Below are positions 13,102 through 24,427 of a stretch of 64,000 bases of DNA, piece after piece. This DNA is from Jackrogersella multiformis (Eukaryota > Ascomycota > Sordariomycetes > Xylariales > Hypoxylaceae), in NCBI GenBank assembly GCA_902806575.1, contig CADCXD010000009.1, positions 2,914,001 through 2,978,000 on the forward strand, in the 5' to 3' direction. Within the stretch, counting starts at the first letter, position 1. Each line of letters opens with the position of its first letter. Made by a program: the position numbers and the translations under genes. The notes under the pieces were generated by a model that ran no database searches, was not told the DNA's origin, and saw nothing but the letters and a program-made list of their open reading frames with translations.

Positions 13102-16100
13102 ATGGATCGTGAGGGACGTCCGGCCACGGCCCGTTCGGCCAGGGGGCGACCTCCTATCTCATCATTCCGCCAGAGCAGCATCGTCATACCAGAGGAAGGA
13201 AGTAATGTACCTTCCGCCGGTAGCAGCCGCTCTGGGGATAGTTTACCGCATCGTGAGTAGCCCCTATTCATTCTACCTACCCTAAGAGTATCAACCAACG
13301 ACTAAACTTTCCGCATAGATGGGGAGAAGTCTGGATCTACTCCTCCTAAACTACCCTCCCCTAAGCAGCCTCCCCCTACACCATCTGCACACAACAATCG
13401 TCAAACGGGTCCCGGGGCGTCCAAACCGGCTAAGGGACGGAAACAAGACGCTCCTCGAGGTCCAAACCCCTATCCTGAATTTAGCTCAGGAAGTTCTACC
13501 AAGTCCAACGTCAGAGACGGGCTCAACACCGGCGGTCTTAGACCTGAGTGGACTGATTGGGACAAGATCTGCCTCCGCATACGGGGTCTTCCCGATAATA
13601 CAACAACTTATGACATGTGGTCTATCTTCAAAAGGTATGGCGAAGTCGTCTCTGTCGAACTTTTTAAGAGAAAGAACGGAGAGCGAGATGGAAGCGGCCG
13701 TATCCATTTCTCGCCGCCTCCCACCAAACAATTCTGGGATAACTACATGGGAGTCGACATTCGGGGCCAACAGATCAAGATCAAAGTTGATCTCCAGAAG
13801 AGGCAAATACCGGCTAATATAAAAGCGAATGGCAATTCTTACCCGCCATCGTTGAATCTCACAATCGATGCTTTGCAATTTGGCGTGCTTGCTAGTGAGA
13901 ATGAGATGATGCCACTGAGAACACTCCAAAACAACAAGAGAAATGGGTTTTCTCTAACTGTTGAGCTGCTTCCCAAGAGACTTGAAATCGCATTTTCCTG
14001 CAAGATCGATGATCCACGCCGTCGGGATCCCAGCATACAACACCCTTCTCCTATCGGAAAGATGGAGAATACTCAAGACTTCAAGGCTCAGATTCCATTC
14101 GCACATCTCAAGAAGATCGTTTTCATCGACATCGATGAGAGCAGTTGGGCCCTACTTATCCCCCTACCAACCCCGCCAGCTTTCTACGTGAAGCATGACT
14201 ACGCTGGGTCTCACTCGAGTACCAAGAACAGTTGGTACGTACGAGATGCCTGGGACCGAGCGGTTGATATTTCTTATGACACATCATGGTTTAAGAATGA
14301 CCCAACTTCACTCCCTAAGTCTAATCGATTCATTGATATTGGAAGATGGACCACGTACCGACTCATTTTCTCGAAGTCCGCTCTCTCGGATTGGGAGAAA
14401 ATGAGGGCCGCCTTGCGAGATTTTAATATCAATGTAGATAATAGTTCTTCCGAGTATTTCTCGACTGTTCCGGTGCGAGTGTTAAACTTCTGGGATAAGC
14501 TTGAGCCACATAAATCTAGCAACACCGCATTGAACTCGAACCTATCTCTTCTCGCTAACGCAGAAGATATCCATCTTCCTTACGATGTTCGATATCAGCT
14601 TGAAGTATGCATCTCTCAAGGATTTTTTAACGAGATCGACATCACAGCCGAGTTTCTGCAAGGGTTAGCAGATATTTCGAAAGATCGTACCCGACGCCGC
14701 GATAGGGCGAGGGATCTCCTGCTGTACATATCGCGGCCTCGTGCCGGAGGCCGTGCCGAGGACAGAGGGAAGCTGGACGAGAAGAGAGTCTACGACCCAA
14801 TGTCGCTCTTTGAGGACAAAAAGGCGATGAATCACTATCCAGAAATCTCGCTTCCGGAACACTGTCAGTGGGTGAGGAAAGTTGTCATCACGCCCACAAC
14901 TATGCACCTTAGCAGCCCAGCGCCGGAGCCGTCAAACCGCGTCCTGCGCCAGTACGACAACTATGAAGACCGATTCATACGTGTTCAGTTCACAGATGAA
15001 CTCACCAGAGGCCGCATCTACCCAGCCCCAGGTAATGCACAGGACAATGCTCTGTTCAATCGAATACATCGAACATTGCAAAACGGTATCCGAATCGGCG
15101 GCCGTCATTTCCAGTATCTTGCCTCGGGGAACTCGCAATTCCGAGAGAATGGTGCCTACTTCTTTTGCCCGACCGACTTTCTAACCTGCGACAATATCAG
15201 AAACTGGATGGGCAACGTCAATCACATCAGAATCGTAGCCAAGTACGCCGCCCGACTTGGACAGTGCTTTTCAACCACCAGAATACCCAGAGCATCCCCG
15301 ATTGGTCAGACAATCGTCCACATTAAAGATATCGAACATAACGGCTGGTGCTTCACCGATGGAGTTGGGAAGATTGCGCCTAGCCGTGCCAAGTTCCTTG
15401 TACAAAATCTCAACATGAACAAGACCATTAGGACCATCCCATCCGTTTTTCAGTTTAGGCTAGGAGGTAGCAAAGGGATCTTGGTACAGTGGCCCGAGGT
15501 GCCCTTCAATGGCGTCCACATTCGGCCTTCGCAAAACAAATTCACTTCCATTTCCCAGGGCCTCGAAATCATCAAGACATCTAGGTTCTCTGTCGCAACA
15601 TTGAACAGGCAGACCATCATCATATTGAGCTGCCTAGGCGTACCCGATGCCGTCTTCGAGGGTAGGATGAAGGAGCAGGTAGCAGACTACAATAGCGCAA
15701 TGGAGGATCCGCAGGTAGCTATGCGATTGCTGAGCAAATATGTTGACCAAAATGGCGTCACTACGACGATAGCACAGATGATCGCAGACGGATTCATGCA
15801 GACGAAGGAGCCATTTTTCATGACCATCTTGCAAGTCTGGCGTGCTTGGTCGATGAGGCTGCTACGAGAGAAGGCTCGGATTGTGGTTGACCAGGGAGCG
15901 TTCGTCTTCGGTTGTGTGGATGAGACTCGTACACTGCGAGGGCATTCCGAGGCAACCGAATCGGAACCTGGCAATAAGAAAGACCCCAACACACTGCCGC
16001 AGATATTCCTCCAGGTGCCAAAGGCAGGCATTAAGCCGGGAGAGAAGGGCGAATACACGGTGATCACCGGAATATGCATGCTCGGGCGGAACCCATCTCT

Positions 16101-17517
16101 GCACCCTGGCGATATCCGGGTAGTAGAGGCAGTAGACGTCCCGGCATTGAGACACCTTCGCGACGTTGTCGTATTCCCTGCAGTCGGCGACCGTGATATC
16201 CCATCTATGTGTTCCGGTGGAGATCTCGACGGAGATGACTACTTTGTTGTTTGGGACCCCGACTTCATACCTACCGAGTGGAACTACCCTCCTATGCAGC
16301 AGGAGGCCCCCAAGCCAAAGGAAGTTAAGCGGGATGTAAGAGTTACAGACCTAATCTCGTTTTTTGTACAATACATGAAGAACGACTCGCTCAGCACAAT
16401 CGCCCACGCACATCTGGCGAAGTGTGACTTACTCGTCGAAGGGCCCAAAGACCCGCAATGTATTGAGTTAGCACGCCTGCATTCCAATGCTGTCGACTAC
16501 CCAAAGACGGGCCTCGAGGCTCACTTGAAACCGTCGTTACGACCAAGGATGTTTCCGCACTTTATGGAAAAGAAGAACAGGACGTATAATTCGAAGAAGA
16601 TTCTCGGTCGGCTTTATGATCAAGTAACTAAGATTGACTTCAGACCAAAGCTCGACGACGCTTTCGATGAGAGAATTCTTCGCAGATATGCAATGAAGAA
16701 TGAGACATTGAAGACGGTAAGAATGATAAAGAGACAGCATGACAAGGCGATGAGGCAGATCATGAACCTGCACGATATCGAGACCGAGTTCGAAGTCTGG
16801 TCCACGTTCACGCTGTCGAAGCCTCGAGTCGGCAGCGAATACAGGAGACAGGAGACAATGGAGCCGGTGGTAGCCAACCACAAGGAACGGTTCAGAGAGG
16901 CATGTGTTAAGCTGGCGGGATCGCGAGACCCCGAAATCCTATATCCCGTGATCGCCGCCACTTACGTAGTCACTTGGGAGGAAGTGCAGATCGCACAAGG
17001 GAAGATGGAGAAGATAGAGGGAGATGGCATGCAGCAGGAACGGCCTGCCGACGAGACTTCTAACGGGACTTCTGACGAGACTTCTGACGAAACTGCTGAT
17101 GAGACTGTTGACAAGACTGTTGACAAGACCACCGAGGAGACTGCCGACAAGATTGCTGATAAAACCGGTGATGAAATGCCATTGATAAGTTTCCCCTGGG
17201 TCTTTGAGTATGAGCTTGGTCGAATCGCTATTTCGCAGGACGGATTCGAGCTAGAGGAACTACCGAAGCCGACAATGGCATTACTGGATGATGATGTCGA
17301 GAACGACGATGATGAATTTGAGCGCCTTGTGGATGCCGGTGTGATTATGGGCTCAGGTGATGACAGAAGCTACAGTTTTAAGGAACAGGGAATATCGTCT
17401 ACCAACATAGCCCAGCCCACGAAAGCTGCAGAAGATTCGGTAGTGCACGAGGAGATAGTCGAGCTGGAGGAGGATGAAGACACAAGCATGGATGCCCTAG
17501 TTAGGCTAGGTAACTGA
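13102..17517 (+). CDS. cellular RNA-dependent RNA polymerase with N-terminal RRM-like segment
   Basis: Makes double-stranded RNA from single-stranded templates to feed Dicer in RNA silencing (quelling or meiotic silencing in Neurospora relatives). Two exons, 13102-13252 and 13319-17517, split by a 66-nt intron, give 1449 aa. I chose ATG 13102 because the spliced frame runs straight into the long open frame; the first ATG of the long frame alone (13615) would cut the RRM-like segment. Residues about 131-206 resemble an RRM (KICLRIRGLP, then GSGRIHF). The RdRP catalytic motif GGDLDGDDYFVVWD is present, with the three Mg-binding Asp at 1019, 1021 and 1023. The C-terminus has an acidic DET/DKT repeat and further acidic runs. 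The RRM and overall form suggest the SAD-1/Rdp1 type rather than QDE-1, but placing it needs a tree. Confidence 0.94.
17044..17179 (+). repeat. in-frame GACGAGACT-like tandem repeat in RdRP
   Basis: Degenerate 12-bp units coding for variants of D-E-T-[SAV] and D-K-T-[VTA] run for about 11 copies near the RdRP C-terminus. The unit keeps the reading frame, so copy number can change without breaking the protein. It is likely a disordered acidic linker. Confidence 0.8.
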
Positions 17518-18333
17518 AGATGCTCTTCGAGGATACATCACGGCGTTGCGTTTATGATCAGGAGAGCTTGAGGAGCTTGAGGAGCTTGACGGCGAGATGT
17601 TTTGACATCTTTCAGATTAGGAGTGCCGTCGCTATGTTTGTATTTGTATTGTAGCTTTTCTGTCTATTCAATATAGCTTTGCGTTGCTAATTTGTTGCTA
17701 TCGTGAGTATGGATATTAGGTATTTGGTGAGAAACCATTAGTGAAGCTTGGAAATTATTGAAGTACCCCTAGATAGGTATAGGTACCTAAGTATGTAAAG
17801 ATGAAGTGGGTACATGTACCTGGGTATCATTATTCATATGTACCTAGGAACGGTACTTGGGTACGTCTTTGTATCTAGGTAGATGAGGGGCAGTGGTGAT
17901 CGTACGGGAAGAGGCACACGGAAGAGGGTTGATCCCCAAGCGAAAAGTGTAAAAAATGTCTTGGCAACGCACAATTTCCCAGCGTCGGGTGAGCCCCAAC
18001 TTCAGGCCTCATCGCCCCGATTGAGAAGCTACGAACGATATTCTCTTCTGACGACGGTAAAATTTCGCAGTTTCTTCTCAGGGTAAGTTTTTACTTTTAA
18101 GATCTAATCTTCGACCCCTCCCTTCGATGGAAAGAAAAGATTAAATACCTAGAAAAGATTAAATAAAAATTATTGACCCTGCCTAAACCACCCCCTCGTC
18201 AAATTAATCCAAGTCCAAATCGTTAACCTGTTCATCAATCCCAACAGCGTCTTCTACCTACCTGCTACCCGCACAACCCACCACCTTTATCCTCACGAAC
18301 ACCCGAATAGAGAGAGATCTCTTACCCTCAGCT
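17518..18333. other. intergenic; RdRP 3' end and NAC beta promoter
   Basis: No coding frame of note. A short direct repeat (GGAGCTTGA, about 17566-17590) lies just after the RdRP stop. Several TACCTAGG-type motifs lie at 17760-17882. The last 150 bases before 18334 are C/T-rich, as expected for a highly expressed fungal gene. Confidence 0.5.
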
Positions 18334-19018
18334 ATGGCGGACGTGCAGGAGATTTTGAAGAAGAAGTTCGGCGGTGCCGCGCCATCACGAACCGGTACGT
18401 TTCTAGCTTCTAGGTAGGAAAACAATTATTAATAATATTACCAGGTGGAAAGGGAACCCCGCGACACAAGCAAAAGCGAAACGTCGCTCGAAGTGCCAAC
18501 GATGACAAGAAGCTGCAGGCGACCTTGAAGAAGCTCAACACCCAGCCCATCCAGGCTATCGAGGAGGTCAACATGTTCAAGAGCGACGGCAACGTCATCC
18601 ACTTCTCCGCCCCTAAGGGTAAGTTTTTGAATAGCCAGCATCGTCTTAGAAGCTCCGGCTTCGAAGATACTAGGATGGATATATTTAAATTTTTATCTAT
18701 CTTCTCATTTCCGAAGCTACCTTCTTCTACCTACCACGTACTTAAATATGGGAAAGAGAATTAAAGCTGACAAATGCGCTAGTTCATGCCGCCGTTCCCT
18801 CAAACACCTTTGCCATCTACGGAGCCGGCGAGGATAAGGAGCTTACGGAGCTTGTTCCCGGCATCCTGAACCAGCTCGGACCTGACTCTCTTGCCTCTCT
18901 CCGAAAACTAGCGGAGAGCTACCAGAGCATGTCTAAGGAGAGCAAGGAAGCAGAAGCAGACGATGACGACATCCCCGACCTAGTCGCCGGCGAGGACTTC
19001 GAGAGCAAGGTCGAATAG
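18334..19018 (+). CDS. EGD1: nascent polypeptide-associated complex beta subunit (BTF3-like)
   Basis: Beta subunit of NAC, the heterodimer that sits at the ribosomal exit tunnel and shields new chains from mistargeting. Exons 18334-18394, 18445-18618 and 18783-19018 (introns of 50 and 164 nt) give 156 aa, the usual length. The protein starts MADVQEILKKKFGG and has a basic stretch KGTPRHKQKR for ribosome contact. The NAC domain follows (about residues 35-100, including NVIHFSAPKVHAAVPSNTF). The tail is acidic and disordered, ending in DIPDLVAGEDFE. All junctions are in frame and match the family closely. Confidence 0.95.
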
Positions 19019-19581
19019 GCAACCCACTACGACGCAACCTTTATAAACGGACCAAACACCTGAATTTTCCCCCCTCTCCCCCTTTATCTGAACGAACGGA
19101 ATGAATACGGAAAAAAGGTTAAAAATAACGGGAATGATAATGGCATTTGGTCGACTCGGTTGATGGCGGTCATTTTACCTCTCTCACCTATGTCGCGAGA
19201 AAGGTCGGGATGGGAGTTCCTCGGTAGTTGGACGTCCTTTGCATTTATGAAGGGGGTTTCCTCAACAATCGTCATTTTAGGTAGTCTAGTTAGGTGGTCT
19301 TGCTTTCGCCTCCCCCCTTTTCAGGCGATACAGGCGGAACCTCTCGCGCCAGCTACTGTAGCAGCTTGCGTTGTGATGTTGTCTTCGTTAAGCTCTGCTA
19401 GCAGGTTACCTAGGTACTTGGGCGTGGTGGTGAGGAATCGATACCACTGCTTGTACCAAAGAAGAAAAAATTCCATTTGAAACATGCTGCTTCGGTTTCT
19501 TGCGTGCCTTAAGTCATTAAAGGAGGATAACCATATTATATTAATTACCTACCTGGGCACCTAGGTAGGTTAAGCAATTGC
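19019..19581. other. short intergenic gap between convergent genes
   Basis: Contains the 3' ends of NAC beta and TAD1, which converge. No gene is seen. A TACCTAGGTA-type motif lies at about 19407-19418 and a compound one at about 19547-19570. Confidence 0.5.
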
Positions 19582-21389
19582 TTACAAGCTAAAGCACTCG
19601 TCTCCTAGATTCCTAACCCACCCTCTCAGCGCTTCCGCCCTAGCTTCTTCCTTAGCTCTCCTCCGGGGCTCTAGTAACGGAGAGTCCTTCATCTCGCCGT
19701 ACGTCTTGGCATTCAGCGCATTACGAATATCAACTTCCGCCCCCATCTCTCCTCCCTCTAACCCTAGTCCTTCTTGTTGTTGTTGCTGTTGTCCTTCTAT
19801 TTGCCCATGTCCTTGCCCACGTTCTGGCGATGAAAGTAACCCAGCCACCTCGACAGCAAGACCCCACATCCTCCGCCTCGAAGCGAAGCTGGCGCCCCGC
19901 GCGTCGGCGGCGGACTGCTTGCGGCCCTGCAGCACGCCGCCCAGCGTTGCTTCTTCGCGCCCCGAGAGCGTCCAGGCGACCGATAGGTTGCTGGGCGCTA
20001 TGCCCGGCGCAGCAGTCTTTTCGGGTTTCTGGGCGGGGTTCTTATTGTTGTTGATGCTGGCAATGCTTGTGCTGTCGGTGCTGTTCGCAGTCTCAGTCGA
20101 GGCGAGGTTCGCGCTGCGCTGGGAGAACGCGAACTCGGACGTCGTCGTCGAAACGGCAAAAGGATGGAATGCGTAGCCCCCTCTTCCTCCTCTTTCCCCG
20201 ACACCTTCTCTCAACGAGGAATCTGCCAGACTGCCCATGCGGCCCCCCTCGGAAGACGAGAACGCGCGGCGGCAGGCGGTGCCGCTGTGCCGGGACGCGG
20301 GCAAGACCAGCTCGCGCAGGTACATGTACCGCGGGTCGACGAGAAGCGCGGCGGCGCTCGAGAGCAGCGATGTCAGCTGCCGCAGGGCCAGCTTGTCGGA
20401 GCAGGACTTGGAGAGCGTGGGGGCGGCGTCGGAGCGCGCGGGCTTGCGCCGCACGACGCCGAGGCGGGAGAAGTAGGCGCGGCCGGGGAGGGTGTGTGTG
20501 GGGGTTGAAGACGAAGATGAAAGAGTGGTGAGGGGGGCGTTATGAGAATCGGGAGAGGGATAGGAGGGAGCGGGAAGTATCGTGGGGGGTAGTTCCCACG
20601 GCGTTGCGTCCTCTTGCGATGCCATTATTAACTCCATGCTTGCGTCGCCGCCTGTACGTCGATGTTAGAGGATTCTAGCCTTGATAAAAAAGTTTAAAAA
20701 AAGGGGGGGAGAGGGGCTCACAAGGTGCTTCGGAGCAGTACATGTGTAGAAAGACGTCTTCTCTCCAGGCGAAGGGCTGGCCGTGCCATGCTCTTACTCC
20801 TACTCCTCCCCCTTCTTCCTCCGGGTTATCAAGCCCTTCTTGCCCCTGAGAACCAACCCTGCTTGAGTTCACCTCATCGCTAGTCCGCCACCGGAGGAAC
20901 TCCGACGAGCCCCCCTGAGCCAAGGCCTTACACTCGTCAAGCACGAAGCGATTGAAGGCGCGTATGGCCAGCACCTCGGCATGCCAGTCGTGGAGCACGT
21001 TGCCGTGCGCCTGTGGAATTTTGGAAGAGGGGAGGCATTTCATACCCGTCCTACCCCTTGTCGTTAGATATCTCTTCTTCGACTAGACGCACTAAGCGGA
21101 ACTAAGAATTTAACATAACAGCAGGCACAGCTGACCTACGCGAGTGATAAACACCATAGCTTGTTATTCTTTCCTGGGTATTGGATACGGGGTCAGTTTA
21201 TCGGTATACTTCTATATACACATATAGGGCTAAGATATATATAGGTATATGTATACCTTGAGCTACTATCCCGGCCAGGGGTACCCATTCGCGGAGGCCG
21301 TTCCCTCTGACGACCGGTTTCCTCTTTGCTGGCAGCGCTTCGTAGTGCTTCTGTACTAGGGCCGCGATGTCATCTGCCACGGCGGTCAT
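19582..21389 (-). CDS. TAD1: tRNA-specific adenosine deaminase 1 (ADAT1/Tad1)
   Basis: Deaminates A37 of tRNA-Ala to inosine. Four exons on the minus strand: 21389-21257, 21173-21140, 21050-20722, 20651-19582, joining in frame to 521 aa. The second exon is only 34 nt and restores the conserved stretch KLWCLSLATGMKCLPSSK. The catalytic zinc site is visible: HAE (H79, E81), SEAPCGDASM (C166) and SCSDK (C249). The region between the first and second Cys motifs (about 175-245) is padded with low-complexity Ser/Thr/Pro, and residues 105-140 form a Gly/Glu-rich insert; the second half has further low-complexity inserts (Gln-rich near the C-terminus). It ends with GWVRNLGDECFSL. Exons are GC-rich compared with the neighbours. 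Confidence is high because the microexon joins the family sequence exactly. Confidence 0.92.
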
Positions 21390-21902
21390 GGAGACATAGT
21401 TGAGTCGACCTCGTGGAAGAGGGACTCACTGGTCAATGTTTACGTAGCAGCCCTTTGGTGGGTACTTCATCAAGGTTTCTTAATAATTAGAATTTAATAA
21501 TTAGAATAAGATTGTTAATGTAGGATTGTTTTTAGGATTGTTTCTAGATAGTCCTTAAGATAGTATGCATCGATGAGGTTATGACAGTAGAGAGGTCTAC
21601 TACCAATTTAGATTTTCCTAGTTCTTTTAGTAGTAGGTTTGTCAGCCACAATTATTTTATTTCTATCTTAGCGCACGAGCCACATCTAGCGAGACCCTAA
21701 GAGAGACTAGGTACCTAGGTCCTAAGTACTAGGTACCTAATAAAAAAACTCGGCTTAGTCATTCAACCCGCACAAGTCGGGAACTTTGACATTTACGAAA
21801 TTCGCCCTCTTAATCCTAAATCAAATCAAATCAAACACCACAACGAAAACTACTAACACCACAGCAGTCCACCTTAAGTTCTCATCACCAACAACCGTCA
21901 TC

Positions 21903-22589
21903 ATGAGGACTTACGACGACTCTTTCTCTGGCCAGAGAATCTACCCTGGCAAGGTATGCAATCCCTCAATCGTCAATCAATTTCCCGTCATTTTCATCAC
22001 TACCCTATGAACCCTCAAATCAATCATCTACGAATGCTAACAAAATCGCGAAAATAGGGTAAGCTATACATCCGAGGCGACAGCAAAGTCTTCCGATTCC
22101 AGAACGGCAAGTCCGAGTCCCTCTTCCTCCAGCGAAAGAACCCCCGCCGAATCTCGTGGACCGTTCTGTTCCGACGACAACACCGCAAGGGCATCTCTGA
22201 GGTACCACTCTCCCACCACTCTCCCCCGCCCGGCCCGCCCCACGGGAAGGCCAACAAAGGTAGAGAAGAGTAGTTCAAGGCTGACAGGAAACCAACCGCA
22301 GGAAGTCGCAAAGAAGCGCACGCGCCGCACAGTCAAGGCCCAGCGAGCCATCGTCGGCGCCTCTCTCGATGTGATCAAGGAGAAGCGATCGATGCGACCC
22401 GAGGCCCGCTCTGCCGCCCGCGCCGCCGCCATCAAGGAGTCCAAGGAGAAGAAGGTCGCCGCCGCCGCCGCCAAGAAGTCCGAGAAGGCCAAGAGCGCCG
22501 CCACCGCCTCCAAGGGCCAGACCCAGCGCATCGTCGGCAAGCAAGGTGCGAGGGGTGCCCAGCAGAAGGTCCAGGCCAAGAGCCGTTAA
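21903..22589 (+). CDS. RPL24: 60S ribosomal protein L24 (eL24)
   Basis: Cytosolic large-subunit protein. Exons 21903-21953, 22058-22201 and 22302-22589 give 160 aa. The start MRTYDDSFSGQRIYPGKGK, the middle FRFQNGKSESLFLQRKNPR and WTVLFRRQHRKG, then a long Lys/Ala-rich tail, are diagnostic for the eukaryotic L24e family. Introns are 104 and 100 nt, with the first placed right after a 17-codon exon, a common layout for fungal ribosomal protein genes. The leader is A/C-rich (AAATC repeats just upstream). Codon use is strongly biased to C-ending codons in exon 3, fitting high expression. Confidence 0.96.
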
Positions 22590-23569
22590 GGCCGAAGCCT
22601 GCGATTCTTTGTTCCCGTCTGGCAGATGTGGGGAGGACGGGGTGGGGTACTTGCGACGACGATAGAGAGGGCGGGACAGATAGGGGGATGGATAGTGCAT
22701 CACTAGTGTTGCATCTTTTTCGTCCGACGGCGTCTTCGGTGGGACAGATTTCCTCGACTGCGAATAAAAATGAAACCTCATCACACAAACACACATACAC
22801 ATCTGTTCGGTTGGGGGGGATGCATGGAATATCTCATGGCCATGGGAATTCTAACATCTGGTAGCTTCATAATACCAGATCGTTCTACGGTCTAAACATG
22901 TTTGTTCTCGTGCTGCTGCTTCGCGATACCGATGCTACGTATGTTGACGGATTATTGTGCTGTGCCTATCTTTTATTGACTTTATAGCTCGTCCCATACG
23001 TGGTCTTCCTAAGCTGTTTACCTAAGTTGTTTACCCACGTTGTCTACCTACGTAGATAGGTAGATAGTCCCCCCAGATCCTCGGAATATGCCCATACCAA
23101 GTCATTAACCCCCTTAGTCGAGATTGTACAGACACTTCGGATATGCCATCACGACTAACATATATGTATACTAACTGTTATGTTCTAACCATGTCTAGGA
23201 ACGTACATCTTGTCATTAAGCATGATGAGTTGGGTCTATTGAGTGCAGTAGTCTGTCTACCAGCTTCCAAATCTCCGACGTTAGGAACTATGAACAATCC
23301 GCAGCGCCGAGGAGGAAACCCCGAGGCACGGGAAAGATGAGTTGGAATCGCTGGCTGTGTAAACCCGGCTTCCTCCCGTTTTCCCCGTTCCAATGTCCCG
23401 TCACGTCCCTCTTGGTCTATTGCTAGCTAGCTAACTGGCTAGCACGGTTAAGTACAGTGTCCGGTTTCCACCCGCTCTGCTTCGCTTCATTTCCTCCGAT
23501 CTATATGCGATGCGACTTAGCAGCGCGAGGTGAAGAGGTGTTTTTTTTTTTTACTGAAGGTTTAGGCTC
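22590..23569. other. intergenic between convergent RPL24 and peroxiredoxin
   Basis: No gene is supported. Open frames here are short and opposed. A 12-T run at about 23541-23552 lies just downstream of the peroxiredoxin stop on its minus strand. Confidence 0.5.
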
Positions 23570-24351
23570 TTAGAGCTTGGCCAGGACAGCGTCGACGCCC
23601 GACACGGTGACTTCCTTGGCGGGCTCCTTCTCGGCGTACACCACCTTGCCGTGGTCGACCAGGATGGCGTACCGCGCGGTGCGGGCCCCGAGCGTCCAGC
23701 CGATGCTGCTGCTGAAGGGGGCGCCGTCATCGGAGGCGAAGATCTAGCGATGGGGATAGAGGTGTTAGTTGGGAGTTGGTACGATGTCGCGGGTAATTGG
23801 ATCTACACGTTGGCATGCGGATATGCGCGGAGGCAGATGGTACGCATAGTGGCGTCCAATGAATTTGGAGCTGTCCTCTGAGACATTCCCTTTCGAGAAG
23901 GACGACAAAGACACAATGTAATTGAAATAAGGAGGGGGAAAACTTACAATCTCGTCCTTGATGCCGTTGGCCTTAGCCCAGGCAGCCTGGACCCAAGCGT
24001 CGTTGTAGGCGATGACGATGACCTGGTCGACGCCGCCGGCCTTGAGCTGGGATAGCTTCTCGATGTAGCCCTGGATGTGGGTGTTCTGGCAGGTGGGCGT
24101 GAAGGCGCCGGGGACGGAGACTATGACGATCTTCTTGTCTTTGGCTTCTACGAGAGATAGACATGTTAATTTTGCCGCAACTCTTCCCGTTCTAGGAATT
24201 GGTGGATATGGATAGGTAGCTAATTACCCTTGCTGGCGTCGTACTTGACGGGAATGCCGCATGCCGTCACGGCGCCTTGGTCCGGGTTGTAGGGGACGTA
24301 GGTGAAGGTCACGCCTTCGGGGAAATCATCTCCGGCCTTGAGAGCAGACAT
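23570..24351 (-). CDS. Prx5-type peroxiredoxin (Asp f 3/AHP1-like)
   Basis: Thiol peroxidase that reduces hydrogen peroxide and alkyl hydroperoxides using thioredoxin. Minus-strand exons 24351-24228, 24147-23948 and 23743-23570 give 165 aa, the usual length for this family. The active site is SVPGAFTPTCQ with peroxidatic C61, and a second Cys (C31) sits in TACGIPVKYD, the same spacing as in the Aspergillus Asp f 3 group. SSSIGWTLGARTARYAILVD and the final AVLAKL are also typical. The C-terminus lacks an obvious peroxisomal SKL signal, so cytosolic location is likely. Members of this family are known human allergens. Introns are 80 and 204 nt. Confidence 0.94.
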
Positions 24352-24390
24352 TGTTGCGGATTGGCTATATGTTCGGTCTGTTTCTTTACT

Positions 24391-24427
24391 CTGACTCTGA
24401 CTCTGACTCTGTCTCTGTCTCTGTCTG
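24391..24427. repeat. (CTGACT)n/(CTGTCT)n microsatellite in peroxiredoxin leader
   Basis: Tandem CTGACT units change to CTGTCT units. The tract starts about 40 bases upstream of the peroxiredoxin ATG on its minus strand, probably in the 5' UTR or core promoter. Confidence 0.75.

Noticed and set aside
19706..20531. Long plus-strand frames (156, 114 and 154 codons)
   Set aside because: They lie antisense to the GC-rich last exon of TAD1; composition is the shadow of its codons.
22064..22802. Minus-strand frames of 171 and 175 codons
   Set aside because: Antisense shadows of the RPL24 third exon with its Lys/Ala codons.
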